In this document: piece by piece, positions 55,373 to 63,447 of the stretch
Layout of the letters: every line of letters starts with the position of its first letter
Numbering within the stretch: the stretch's first letter is position 1
Origin: Microcoleus sp. CAWBG506
Lineage (GTDB): Bacteria; Cyanobacteriota; Cyanobacteriia; Cyanobacteriales; Microcoleaceae
Assembly: GCA_020883125.1 (NCBI GenBank)
Contig: JAHREW010000025.1
Span: 1-64,000, forward strand
DNA length: 64,000 nucleotides
Direction: 5' to 3'
The notes under the pieces: generated by a model
Database searches by the model: none
What the model saw: the letters and a program-made list of their open reading frames with translations, nothing else
Told to the model about the DNA's origin: nothing
Made by a program: the position numbers and the translations under genes

Positions 55373-56620
55373 CTATATTAACCGCCATGCAATTAAAGCT
55401 GCTGTTTTACCTTTAGCCACTATCGGTTCGCAAGGTTCAACCGTTAGATGTTGTGACATCCCTTGATAAACAGCATCAGAAATAGTAATCGCACCACCAG
55501 GCGTGGCACTTTCTAAGCGTTTTGCTGTATTGACAACATCACCAATCACCGTATAAGTCCGAACATCTGCACCGCCAAATAGCCCTTCAATAACGCTCCC
55601 GCAATGCACCCCGCAGCCCGCACCAATTCCATATAATTCAAGCATTTCTAAAGCAGCTTTACTCATAGATTTAGCCGCAGCAATTCCCTGCTGTGGCGTA
55701 GCATAAATCGCCATAATTTCATCGCCTGTAAAAGTTATTCTTAAAGGCTGAAACTTGGCGGCGGCTGGTTCAACACAACGGTAATATTCATTTAGAACCA
55801 CTGCAACTGTCTCAGGAGAATTTTTTTCGCACCAACTTGTAAAACCGCGAATATCCATAAATAAAATCGTGCGATCGCACTTTTGAAAAGCCAAACCTGC
55901 TGGATTATTAAGCGCAGTTTCCACCACATGACTTCCCATCCCCCATTCTGCCATATTTCCCAGCAGTTGAGCAGTTTCTTGTAGCTGCTTTCTTTGTTTG
56001 ACAAGCTGTAGCGACTGCAACCCTAAAAGCAAACCAATAAACACCATACTCCACGTAAGAAACCAGTGCGTTGCCGTCCGCGAAAATGTCACTATCAATT
56101 CTAAATTAGCAATTAAATATTGAGACTTAATCCCAATCACAACATAAAAAGCTACCACCATCAGAGCCCTTACCAAACTTTCCAGTGGAATCAGCCAATC
56201 ATCAATACCCTTAGCCCAATGGAATCGCAATCCTTGCAAAGTAGCAATCATCAGAGAAAATAACCAAAAGACAACGTGACTAGGATTTTGGAAAAAATCT
56301 AGCCCGTCTATCGGCACATCAATCAGCGTATAGATACCAACGCAGATCAGGTTTCCCCAAAAACGGTGGCATTTCGAGTTCGACAGATACCAAGCCTGAA
56401 CAAGCATTGCTACTATCAGTAAATATTCAGTTGGATCTGTGATAAATTTGAACAAACCAGCTAATATCAAGTCTGATAAACTCTTCAGAATTAAAAAGTG
56501 ACCGCTGTTACTTAATACTTCACTTAGAAATGCACTGGTGCGGCTTCCTTGTAGCCTACTGTCCCATACATTTTTTGAGTTGAGACTTTTTTTTGCCGTT
56601 TCAATACCTCTATTCATCAT
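55373..56620 (-). CDS. Membrane class III adenylate/guanylate cyclase
   Basis: 415 residues. The N-terminal half (about 45-215) has several membrane helices. The catalytic domain (about 225-415) has the two metal Asp in LFMDIRGFTSW and FTGDEIMAIY, plus GCGVHCGSVIEGLFGG, YTVIGDVVNTAKRLES and GGAITISD. Residues at the base-selecting positions do not let me choose between ATP and GTP with certainty; adenylate cyclase is more common in this group. cAMP controls motility in cyanobacteria, so the position beside the chemotaxis operon is suggestive. The start is ATG. Confidence 0.9.
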   Translation of the reverse strand: MMNRGIETAKKSLNSKNVWDSRLQGSRTSAFLSEVLSNSGHFLILKSLSDLILAGLFKFITDPTEYLLIVAMLVQAWYLSNSKCHRFWGNLICVGIYTLIDVPIDGLDFFQNPSHVVFWLFSLMIATLQGLRFHWAKGIDDWLIPLESLVRALMVVAFYVVIGIKSQYLIANLELIVTFSRTATHWFLTWSMVFIGLLLGLQSLQLVKQRKQLQETAQLLGNMAEWGMGSHVVETALNNPAGLAFQKCDRTILFMDIRGFTSWCEKNSPETVAVVLNEYYRCVEPAAAKFQPLRITFTGDEIMAIYATPQQGIAAAKSMSKAALEMLELYGIGAGCGVHCGSVIEGLFGGADVRTYTVIGDVVNTAKRLESATPGGAITISDAVYQGMSQHLTVEPCEPIVAKGKTAALIAWRLI

Positions 56621-56737
56621 CTTAATTAAAGGTCAGCGACCAGAGAATTATTGTATACCATTTCCCCAAAAAAGATGCAACTGTAGAGAGGATTCAAACC
56701 ACGATATTCATCAGTCATTCCCTAAAAAACAATGGTA

Positions 56738-57322
56738 TTAGCTATCTTCCTCTGTTGTTTGCGGGCGACGTTTGCGAAAAATACCAGTCATATTGATTCC
56801 TGTTACCAGCATAAAAATCACACCCAAACCCACCAAAAACACATAGATTGGCATCAAAAAATCTCCCAAATATTCTCCTTGGTGGATATTCAAAAAAACT
56901 TCTCCTACCTCTTTCGGCATCTTAAACCAGCTTCTGCCAACTCGGTAGATTACACCTGTCATCGTACTGACTGTTAAAGGCAATAAAATAATCGGCGCAG
57001 CAATACGGTGAACCTTACGAAAATCAAGTTTAGCACCGGGTCTTTCAGGGCGTGCGCCACCAAAAAATTTGGTCATCGTCAAACCAGTGACTATCAGCCC
57101 AATCACTCCCAAAGCCAGCAAAAGCACATAAAAGGGTCTGAGTTCCTTTCCGAGATAGCTTCCTTGGTGAATATCCATAAAAATCTCAGCAGCATCACCT
57201 TCTATGCCAAACCAATCTTCTCCCAGCCGATAGGCAACTCCCGTTATGGCACTCAATAGTAAAGGGATGAAAATAATCGGTGCAACTTGGCGGTGAAGTT
57301 TGCGAAAGTTAGCGCTAGCCAT
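56738..57322 (-). CDS. Duplicated four-helix membrane protein, PepSY-TM-like
   Basis: 194 residues made of two similar halves. Each half has FRKxHRxxAPII, then a helix, SxxTGVxYRxG, WF, a conserved IHQGxYLG and a second helix ending in VTGxxMTxxF. There are thus four membrane helices with paired His (in xxHR and IHQG), which could hold haem or metal, as in PepSY-associated membrane proteins. The C-terminus is basic, then acidic. No partner gene is evident. The start is ATG. Confidence 0.7.
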   Translation of the reverse strand: MASANFRKLHRQVAPIIFIPLLLSAITGVAYRLGEDWFGIEGDAAEIFMDIHQGSYLGKELRPFYVLLLALGVIGLIVTGLTMTKFFGGARPERPGAKLDFRKVHRIAAPIILLPLTVSTMTGVIYRVGRSWFKMPKEVGEVFLNIHQGEYLGDFLMPIYVFLVGLGVIFMLVTGINMTGIFRKRRPQTTEEDS

Positions 57323-57379
57323 CTATTTATTATCCTATTTGTTAGATGTTTTGTTGTTGACAAATTAGATATTCTTGAA

Positions 57380-57500
57380 CGAACGGGTAGGCAGAAACCG
57401 GGTTTTTTTGCGAAAGTATTTCGTTGTTACCCGCAGATTCGGTAAAAAACCCGGTTTCTTTGGTCGAAGTGGGTAAGTCCTGTTGTGAAAAACCCGGCTA
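57380..57500. repeat. Repeat with AAACCGGGTTT/AAACCCGGTTT arms, family F
   Basis: GCAGAAACCGGGTTTTTTTG and AAAAACCCGGTTTCTTTGG are inverse arms about 50 bases apart, followed by AAAAACCCGGCTACGG. The same arms interrupt family A copy 3 at 50950-51065. Confidence 0.65.
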
Positions 57501-57517
57501 CGGCGCAAATCCTAGCA

Positions 57518-58435
57518 TTATGAAAAAGTGAAATCAGTCGCGTTAAGATTTCCAGCATTAACTCCTTTCAATACTACTAAATATTGACCCGTGCCTGCTA
57601 TCTGCAACAGAGTATCGCTTGCATAAATTCCAGTTCCTTGAGTGATATTAATGTTAGTAAATCCTAAGCCATCTTTCAGCTTCAGTATGTCTGCGCCTTT
57701 TTGAAAGTCCGTGATGATATCAGCGATATCGAGAGTATTTGTAGCCGATCGCCCTTCTAGCTCAAATAAATCCGAACCTATACCGCCGGTCAGAATATCT
57801 TTGCCCTTCCCTCCATCAAGGATATCATTGCCTGCACCGCCGTCAAGCGTGTCTTGACCCTTGCCTCCTTCTAGTTTATCGTTGCCGCTGTTGCTGCTCA
57901 AAATATCATTGCCATTGCGTCCTTTTAAAGCAACATTATTGCCAGGAATTCCTGTCAGGATGTCGTTACCATCTGTACCTTTAATTTCATTCTGATAGAA
58001 ATTACCGCCGCTTTCGTATCCCTGAGAGCTGATAGACAAACTGTTTATAACTGGGGTATAAGTGGAAGAAGCAACAGGTTGATTGACAGAAAACCCCATC
58101 TCGTAACCGCTTTCACCACCGCTTTCGTAGCCAGAATTGCTGTTATTAATGTTGTAACCGCTTTCACCACCGCTTTCGTAGCCAGAATTGCTGTTATTAA
58201 TGTTGTAACGGCTGTCATTGCCACTTTCGTAGCCAGAATTGCTGTTATTAATGTTGTAACGGCTGTCATTGCCACTTTCGTAGCCAGAATTGCTGTCGCC
58301 ACTTTCGCCACTTTCACCACTTTCGCCCATTGAGAGTTGGTATCTCTCCGATGATGCTCGATCGACATCGATAGAATTGTCTTGTGTCACATAGGACTGT
58401 CCCACGCCTGTCCAAATTTTAGTTTGGTTGCTCAT
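57518..58435 (-). CDS. RTX-type calcium-binding repeat protein with a Gly-Tyr-Glu-Ser repeat region
   Basis: 305 residues. It begins SNQTKIWTGVGQSYV and has no classical signal peptide. About residues 35-110 are low-complexity: GESGESGESGDS, then four 17-residue repeats of the type SNSGYESGNDSRYNINN (51 bp each). From about 155 are hemolysin-type GGxGxDxLx nonapeptides (LEGGKGQDTLDGGAGNDIL and LDGGKGKDILTGG), which bind calcium in a beta-roll. The tail (DFQKGADILKL) is typical of type I-secreted RTX proteins. The N-terminus resembles that of the small Gly-X-Y protein at 59468. It is probably secreted. The start is ATG. Confidence 0.82.
   Translation of the reverse strand: MSNQTKIWTGVGQSYVTQDNSIDVDRASSERYQLSMGESGESGESGDSNSGYESGNDSRYNINNSNSGYESGNDSRYNINNSNSGYESGGESGYNINNSNSGYESGGESGYEMGFSVNQPVASSTYTPVINSLSISSQGYESGGNFYQNEIKGTDGNDILTGIPGNNVALKGRNGNDILSSNSGNDKLEGGKGQDTLDGGAGNDILDGGKGKDILTGGIGSDLFELEGRSATNTLDIADIITDFQKGADILKLKDGLGFTNINITQGTGIYASDTLLQIAGTGQYLVVLKGVNAGNLNATDFTFS
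58100..58303. repeat. Four 51-bp tandem repeats in the RTX gene
   Basis: The unit beginning CGTAGCCAGAATTGCTG recurs at 58126, 58177, 58228 and 58279, exactly 51 bases apart, and encodes the 17-residue Gly-Tyr-Glu-Ser repeats. Adjacent pairs are most alike, which suggests recent pairwise duplication. Confidence 0.9.
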
Positions 58436-58639
58436 CTTTTAGATCCTGGTTGTTTAACTGATTTACAATTACTGTGACAAAACAAAGTAAAGAACTCGGA
58501 AAGACCTAAAATTTATTTCATCCGCTTCCAAAACCTCCTCAATAGTTCTGGATGCACGACATCTATATCTCGTGTGAATGTAGGGGCAATCCCCGTGGTT
58601 GCCCTTATCCCTTGGTCTCTTGCGTAAGTCCTGCTCAAC

Positions 58640-59311
58640 CTAAACATCAGCCCATTTTCGCAGCAAATTAGCAATGCTTTTGGATAGCAAGTCAAACTCC
58701 GCTGTCTTTCCAGACTTCTGAAAAATGGTATCGCGAACCGTATCCAAATCAAAGAGAATTTCTCGATTATGAGCATCCCGAACTAAACTCTGCACCCAAG
58801 TCACCGCCGCTAGTCTTTCGCCTTCAGTGACAGGTTCCACACGATGTAAAGTTGTAGTAGGATAAACAACCATTGAACCAGCATCAAGTTTAAAAGCTTG
58901 TTCGCCTTGGGTACTTTCAATCACTAATTCCCCGCCCGTATAAGTTGCAGGATCGCTGAGAAATAGAGTGAGAGATAAATCCGATCGCATTAGTTCTTCA
59001 TCTCCCATAATCGCATTATCAATATGTGTCCCGTAGTACATTCCTCCCTGATAGCGACTAAACATAATGGGACGAATTGCTTTAGGGCGCGCCGCTATTT
59101 GGAATAAAGAATTGCGTTTTAGTGCTTGATTGACTAAATTTCTGAGTTCCTGAGTAGGAGCCGCATCATTTTTTAGTTGAGCATTATTTTTTACTTGTTG
59201 CGCGTACCAACCTGCTGTTAACTTCCCATCGACAAATTCAGCATTTTTTAGGCGATCGACAATTACTCCTAATTCCTCTGAATTCAGAATATTGGCCATA
59301 CAGATAATCAT
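58640..59311 (-). CDS. 2-oxoglutarate/Fe(II) dioxygenase, PKHD (YbiX/PiuC) family
   Basis: 223 residues from ATG 59311, chosen because AGGAG lies nine bases upstream; the frame opens at a GTG (59320). The jelly-roll motif is YGTHIDNAIMG (His and Asp ligands) with the second His in TTTLHRVEPVTEGERLAAV and Arg binding 2-oxoglutarate after it. This is the prolyl-4-hydroxylase superfamily. Family members are often iron-regulated and of unknown substrate. No TonB receptor is nearby; instead it lies between two Gly-rich repeat protein genes. The 204-base gap to the RTX gene holds a GTAGGGGCAATCCCCGTGG palindromic scrap and no gene. Confidence 0.9.
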   Translation of the reverse strand: MIICMANILNSEELGVIVDRLKNAEFVDGKLTAGWYAQQVKNNAQLKNDAAPTQELRNLVNQALKRNSLFQIAARPKAIRPIMFSRYQGGMYYGTHIDNAIMGDEELMRSDLSLTLFLSDPATYTGGELVIESTQGEQAFKLDAGSMVVYPTTTLHRVEPVTEGERLAAVTWVQSLVRDAHNREILFDLDTVRDTIFQKSGKTAEFDLLSKSIANLLRKWADV

Positions 59312-59467
59312 TTGGGACACTCCTAAAGGTTGCTAATGGACTCGCATTGTAGCAGCAATAAGGTAATGTCTATGCAAACAATTTTTCGATGTTTTTGGTT
59401 CTTTCCGAGTTCTTTACTTTTTTCTGGGATAGTAGCAGTAATCACCCAAAATAAGGCTTTTTGAAAG

Positions 59468-59851
59468 ATGCAAAATAAAACTAAGATTTGGCTCGGCATT
59501 GGAGCTTGCGTTTTAACCTCTGTAGCTGCTAGTGCGATCGCATCCCAGAATGATAGCAGTGTTAATCAATTTTCCCCTATTTCTCTTTTAAATGCTGCTA
59601 ATTCATCGATGAGCAACAGCAAGTCGGTTAAACCGATCGTCTTAATGAGTAGCAGTGGTGGCGAACAAGGAGAAAGCGGCGAAGGGAAAAAACCAAAACC
59701 CCGGAAAAAAAGTAGTTTTACTTCTGAATTTTCCTTGACAGATAGTAATGTCACAATGACAGCTTCCAAGGGCGGGGAAGGTGGAGAAAAAGGAGAAGAG
59801 GGAGAAAAAGGAGAAAGCGGTGAAAAAGGAGAATCTGGGAAGAAGAGTTAA
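59468..59851 (+). CDS. Small exported protein with Gly-X-Y repeats
   Basis: 127 residues, start ATG. The N-terminus (NKTKIWLGIGACVLTSVAASAIA) is a signal peptide that shares TKIWxGxG with the RTX protein's N-terminus. A Ser-rich middle is followed by GGEQGESGEGKKPKPRKK, and the last third is collagen-like Gly-X-Y triplets: GEK GEE GEK GES GEK GES GKK. I do not recognise the family. The gene faces away from the dioxygenase gene across a 156-base divergent gap. A long strongly polar tail suggests secretion, or it may be an intrinsically disordered surface protein. Confidence 0.65.
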   Translation: MQNKTKIWLGIGACVLTSVAASAIASQNDSSVNQFSPISLLNAANSSMSNSKSVKPIVLMSSSGGEQGESGEGKKPKPRKKSSFTSEFSLTDSNVTMTASKGGEGGEKGEEGEKGESGEKGESGKKS

Positions 59852-59873
59852 GGTTTTCTATTAATATCAACTC

Positions 59874-61271
59874 TTAAGCTACTGAGGAGAATTTTACTTG
59901 AAAACAGCTACCTACTCCTAGCTGACTGGTAACGCTAATTTCTCCTCGGTGGCTTTGGACAATTGCTTGGGCGATCGCCAATCCCATCCCCAAACCCCCT
60001 GCACGGCGATTTCTCGCTCGATCTGCTCTCCAAAATCTGTCGAAAACTAACTTGACATCTTCTGGAGCAATGCCGATACCAGTATCCTCTACACTCACAA
60101 TTGTCGATCGATTCTGTCTGCTCAGAAAAACAGTCACAATTCCGCCCGCTGGTGTATAATGAATTGCGTTTCCAATCAAGTTAGAAAACAAACGAGTTAG
60201 CTGTGCAGCATCTCCCATTACAGACGTATCAATGGCTAAATTTGAATTGAGAATAATTTGCTTTTCTTGAGCTTGCAGTTCCCACAAATCTAACAAATCC
60301 TCTAATAATTCGTCTAACGGAACCGCTATCCACTCGCGGGCGATCGTGGCTGCGGGTGCATCCATTCTAGTTAATAAAAGTAAGTCTTCAACTAACTGAG
60401 TCATCTGTTTAGTAGCAGAGGCGATCGCCACCATTTTCTTAACATCGGCTGCATGAATTCTCTCAGGATGACTCTGCATCACTTCCACTGAAGTTTTAAT
60501 CGCCGTCAGCGGACTTCTCAACTCGTGAGAAGCATCAGCAGTGAATTGTTTTAACTGCTGAAAACTATCCTCAATTGGCTTGAGAGATTGCTTAGTCAGC
60601 CACAAACCACCAACCGCAGTCAAGCTCAGAAAAATAATACTCCCATAACCCAAATTCCAGCGGAGTCTGCTGAGAACTTCTTCGACTTCTTTAGTAGATT
60701 CGCTGGTGCGAATATAACCTTTTAATTCTTGCTTTTTATTATCATAAGAAATGTAAACTGGAATTGTTGCCGACCGAATTTGCCCGTTTTGTATGGTTTG
60801 GAAACCCGATTTTATTATTACAGGCGGTAAAGTCTTGCCGGAATTTCCTAACATTTTACCTGCTTCATTAAACCATTCTACAGATTGATCTGGTTCCCGC
60901 AGATTTTGCCAGGGAATGTCTAAGTCTCCGTCTTTGTCTAACTGGCGAGTTACTTTTTCGCGATCTAGTTCAATCTGAAAGTCATCATTGCGCTGTTCAC
61001 TTTGTTGATGAGATAGATCGCCTTTTTTTTCTGGATGTTCAGAAAGGTGCTGCTTTTCGATCGCAACTAAACTGTGAGAAGCTGCTTGAGCTAAAACCTC
61101 CAATCGCTGGTCTAATTCTTGATACAGACTGCTGGCAAATAATTCATAAACAGCAATAGCAGAAGTCCCTAAAATAGCTACCATCACTGTTAAGTAAGAT
61201 AGCAATAAACGCCATCCCAAAGCTTGAAATTGGGGATTAGAGGTTTTGGTTGAGCCGATAACCCATGCCAT
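59874..61271 (-). CDS. Sensor histidine kinase (RppB-like)
   Basis: 465 residues from ATG 61271 (a TTG at 61283 is open). An N-terminal membrane helix (about 20-45) and another (about 185-205) flank an extracytoplasmic part of some 140 residues. A HisKA domain carries the phosphorylated His near residue 248 in SHELRSPLTAIKTSVEV, and the ATPase has NLIGNAIHYTPAGG, DTGIGIAP and GGLGMGLAIAQAI. The gene overlaps the 3' end of the response regulator by 35 bases, so they are translated together. It is the likely partner of the regulator at 61237. The pair resembles cyanobacterial RppA/RppB. Confidence 0.9.
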   Translation of the reverse strand: MAWVIGSTKTSNPQFQALGWRLLLSYLTVMVAILGTSAIAVYELFASSLYQELDQRLEVLAQAASHSLVAIEKQHLSEHPEKKGDLSHQQSEQRNDDFQIELDREKVTRQLDKDGDLDIPWQNLREPDQSVEWFNEAGKMLGNSGKTLPPVIIKSGFQTIQNGQIRSATIPVYISYDNKKQELKGYIRTSESTKEVEEVLSRLRWNLGYGSIIFLSLTAVGGLWLTKQSLKPIEDSFQQLKQFTADASHELRSPLTAIKTSVEVMQSHPERIHAADVKKMVAIASATKQMTQLVEDLLLLTRMDAPAATIAREWIAVPLDELLEDLLDLWELQAQEKQIILNSNLAIDTSVMGDAAQLTRLFSNLIGNAIHYTPAGGIVTVFLSRQNRSTIVSVEDTGIGIAPEDVKLVFDRFWRADRARNRRAGGLGMGLAIAQAIVQSHRGEISVTSQLGVGSCFQVKFSSVA

Positions 61272-61914
61272 AAATAGTCTCAATAAAATTAGCTGGTGCG
61301 CCTGCTGCTTTCAGTTTTTGTCGCAAACCCCGGAGATGAACTTTTACGGTTTCTTCTCCTGGCGAGTCTTCAAAAGCCCATATATGGTCTAGGATAGCAC
61401 TCCGTGTTAAAACGCGCCCTCCTGTTCGTAGGAATAATTCTAGCAAACTGTACTCCTTTGGTGTAAAATGCAGCAATTTATCGCGATAAGTAACTTCGCA
61501 GGTATTCGGGTTTAAACGCAGATTTTCCCACTCTAATACTGGTGGCAAAGTTGTACTTCCCCGTCGCAGTAAGGCTCGAATTCTTGCTGCCAATTCTGGC
61601 AAATCGAAGGGTTTAACGACATAATCATCAGCTCCGGCATCTAGTCCTATGACTTTATCATTGCTGGTGTCTCTGGCTGTTAGCATGAGCACGGGGGTTT
61701 TTAAACCTTGTCGGCGCAAGCGCTGACATAGGGTAATTCCATCTATTTTTGGCAGCATCACATCTAGCAGAATTAAGTCATAGGTAAAAGTTTCTGCAAA
61801 GTTCCAACCTTCTTGACCGTCGGCGGCTATATCTACGGCATAATGTTGATCGGTGAGGGCTTCTGCTAATGCTTGGGCAATGCGATCGTCGTCTTCTACT
61901 AACAGAATCTTCAT
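61237..61914 (-). CDS. OmpR-family response regulator (RppA-like)
   Basis: 225 residues. Receiver domain 1-115 with EDDDRIAQ, phospho-acceptor Asp51 in LILLDVMLPKIDG, a Thr in LMLTARD and Lys in YVVKPFDLPEL. Winged-helix output domain about 125-225 (FTPKEYSLLELFLRTGGRVLT, VKVHLRGLRQKL). It binds DNA as a phosphorylated dimer. Upstream of the start lies a GACGCACC-family repeat. RppA in Synechocystis has been tied to redox and metal responses; which signal acts here is unknown. Confidence 0.92.
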   Translation of the reverse strand: MKILLVEDDDRIAQALAEALTDQHYAVDIAADGQEGWNFAETFTYDLILLDVMLPKIDGITLCQRLRRQGLKTPVLMLTARDTSNDKVIGLDAGADDYVVKPFDLPELAARIRALLRRGSTTLPPVLEWENLRLNPNTCEVTYRDKLLHFTPKEYSLLELFLRTGGRVLTRSAILDHIWAFEDSPGEETVKVHLRGLRQKLKAAGAPANFIETIYGMGYRLNQNL

Positions 61915-61995
61915 AGCTCACTGCTCAAATTTTGTTGATTGTTGATTGTGAGATGGCATGGTTTTTTTTCGGAATGATTAAACCGCAGTTGTGGT

Positions 61996-62124
61996 AGGGT
62001 GCGTCAGGTTTTATGTTCTAAATTTGCACAAAAATTATGATTATGACGCACCGTTTGTTGCCAGGTGCGTCAGTTGTGAGATTGTTAGTTTGGATCGAAA
62101 ATAATGGTAGCTGACGCACCCTAC
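61996..62124. repeat. Palindromic repeat with GTGCGTCAG arms, family E
   Basis: TAGGGTGCGTCAGG at the left and CTGACGCACCCTAC at the right, with GACGCACC and GGTGCGTCAG in the middle, giving two hairpins. It sits between the response-regulator start and the SGNH hydrolase stop. It is the fuller relative of the element at 22129-22198. Confidence 0.75.
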
Positions 62125-62137
62125 TAATGACTACTGA

Positions 62138-62830
62138 CTAATGACTCATACTTGCTAGGGGTTCCCAACTTGTGACATCCTCAAACAAAGATTGATACCC
62201 CGCCACATTGGGATGCAGCCCATCTGCAATTAAGCGCGATCGACACCAATCACTACCCCGATCGCACCATTTGTCAAAAATATCTAAATAGGGGATTCCC
62301 CGCTCCAAACAAGCCACTCTGGTTGCTTCTTTATATCGATACTGGTCAGCATGACTGTAGTACAAACAATCCTGAAAAGGCATTTTACTTTCATCCACCG
62401 GCACCATCCCCACAAAAATCACTGGACAAAGTTGTTGTGACAAATTTAACAAGTTATCCAAAACAGTTTTAAAATGTTCCAAATCAGTATAATTGCGCCC
62501 GATCGCAGATTGTACCCTCGCCGAATCATTCAGCCCTACCGAAAGAATCATCGCATCCGGGACGCGGTTTCTGAGCTCACCACGGTGACGAAACTCATTC
62601 TCTAGCCGCTGGGCGACTTGATAAGCGCGATCGCCCCGAACACCCAAATTATAAAGAACGTGCCCAGGAGTCTCTGATAACATCCATTCTCGCCGCAGTC
62701 GTTCCACCCAGCCCCCACCCACATTGTCGCCAAAACCGTAGATTAAACTGTCCCCAAACGCCACTAATTTTAGGGGATGAGAAGTTATCGGACGCAAGTG
62801 ATCGAAGGAATCGGCTGTGGCTACCTGCAT
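62138..62830 (-). CDS. SGNH/GDSL hydrolase
   Basis: 230 residues from ATG 62830 (the frame extends to a GTG at 62869, which adds a hydrophobic stretch that is probably not translated). Block I LVAFGDSLIYGFGDNVGGGW contains the nucleophile Ser, the Gly block is in VRGDRAYQV, the Asn block is SVGLNDSARV and block V is ADGLHPNVAGYQ with the catalytic Asp and His. It is probably an esterase or lipase of unknown substrate. Its C-terminal codons lie in a TAATGACTCAT-type repeat. Confidence 0.9.
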   Translation of the reverse strand: MQVATADSFDHLRPITSHPLKLVAFGDSLIYGFGDNVGGGWVERLRREWMLSETPGHVLYNLGVRGDRAYQVAQRLENEFRHRGELRNRVPDAMILSVGLNDSARVQSAIGRNYTDLEHFKTVLDNLLNLSQQLCPVIFVGMVPVDESKMPFQDCLYYSHADQYRYKEATRVACLERGIPYLDIFDKWCDRGSDWCRSRLIADGLHPNVAGYQSLFEDVTSWEPLASMSH

Positions 62831-62977
62831 AACAAAAAGGTACTCAATTAATAATTCACCTATTGCCACTATATTTCAATGCGACTCGATCGCCTTCAAC
62901 CCGATCGCACCTAGACCGTGGATTTACCCGAATTTGTTGGTAAACTAGAATCTAACATCAGATAAGTAGGTAGTCTC

Positions 62978-63208
62978 ATGGCTAAGCGTCCACCCTTTGA
63001 TTCAACTCAGCTAACCCGTAGGGCAGAAGAGTTGATCAGTGCTGCATCCAACCGTTATCGGATTACGGTGCAGGTAGCGAACCGCGCCAAACGTCGTCGC
63101 TATGAAGATTTTGACAACAATGACGACAATCAAATGAAACCAGTGATGCGGGCTATATTTGAAATGTCTGACGAATTGACACAGCCGGAAATTATCGGAG
63201 ACATCTAG
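62978..63208 (+). CDS. rpoZ: DNA-directed RNA polymerase omega subunit
   Basis: 76 residues, the cyanobacterial form of omega (Ycf61). It has [32 protein letters not shown] and an acidic tail. It helps assemble RNA polymerase around the beta' subunit. The start is ATG with no strong Shine-Dalgarno (TAGGTAG upstream). It is intact and of normal length. Confidence 0.93.
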   Translation: MAKRPPFDSTQLTRRAEELISAASNRYRITVQVANRAKRRRYEDFDNNDDNQMKPVMRAIFEMSDELTQPEIIGDI

Positions 63209-63275
63209 CTATTTGGAGAGTTTTGAGGTGCGAGCAATTATTTTGACTCACACCAATTTTTCATGAGGCTGCATA

Positions 63276-63362
63276 GAATCCGATCCCCCCTAGCCCCCCT
63301 TAATAAGGGGGGGACAAGATTCTGATCAAAGTCCCCCTTCTTAAGGGGGATGCGAGGGGGAT
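63276..63362. repeat. C-run/G-run palindromic repeat, family B (full copy)
   Basis: GATCCCCCCTAGCCCCCC and TTAATAAGGGGGGGACAAG, then inverse GTCCCCCTTCTTAAGGGGGA ending TGCGAGGGGGATC. The two ends are inverted, so it is a complete MITE-like unit of about 87 bases, downstream of rpoZ. Confidence 0.8.
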
Positions 63363-63447
63363 CGAAATATGTGCAACTTCACATTAAATTGGTATTACAC
63401 TCAAAACTTGCTGAAATTATTTTATATTTGCATAAATTATCAAAACA

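Noticed and set aside
57518-58435. RTX toxin (hemolysin)
   Set aside because: Only the calcium-binding nonapeptide repeats are shared; there is no toxin or acylation domain and no type I secretion gene nearby.
58513-58776. Reverse ORF between the RTX and dioxygenase genes
   Set aside because: It overlaps the 3' end of the dioxygenase gene in another frame and contains a dispersed GTAGGGGCAATCCCC repeat.
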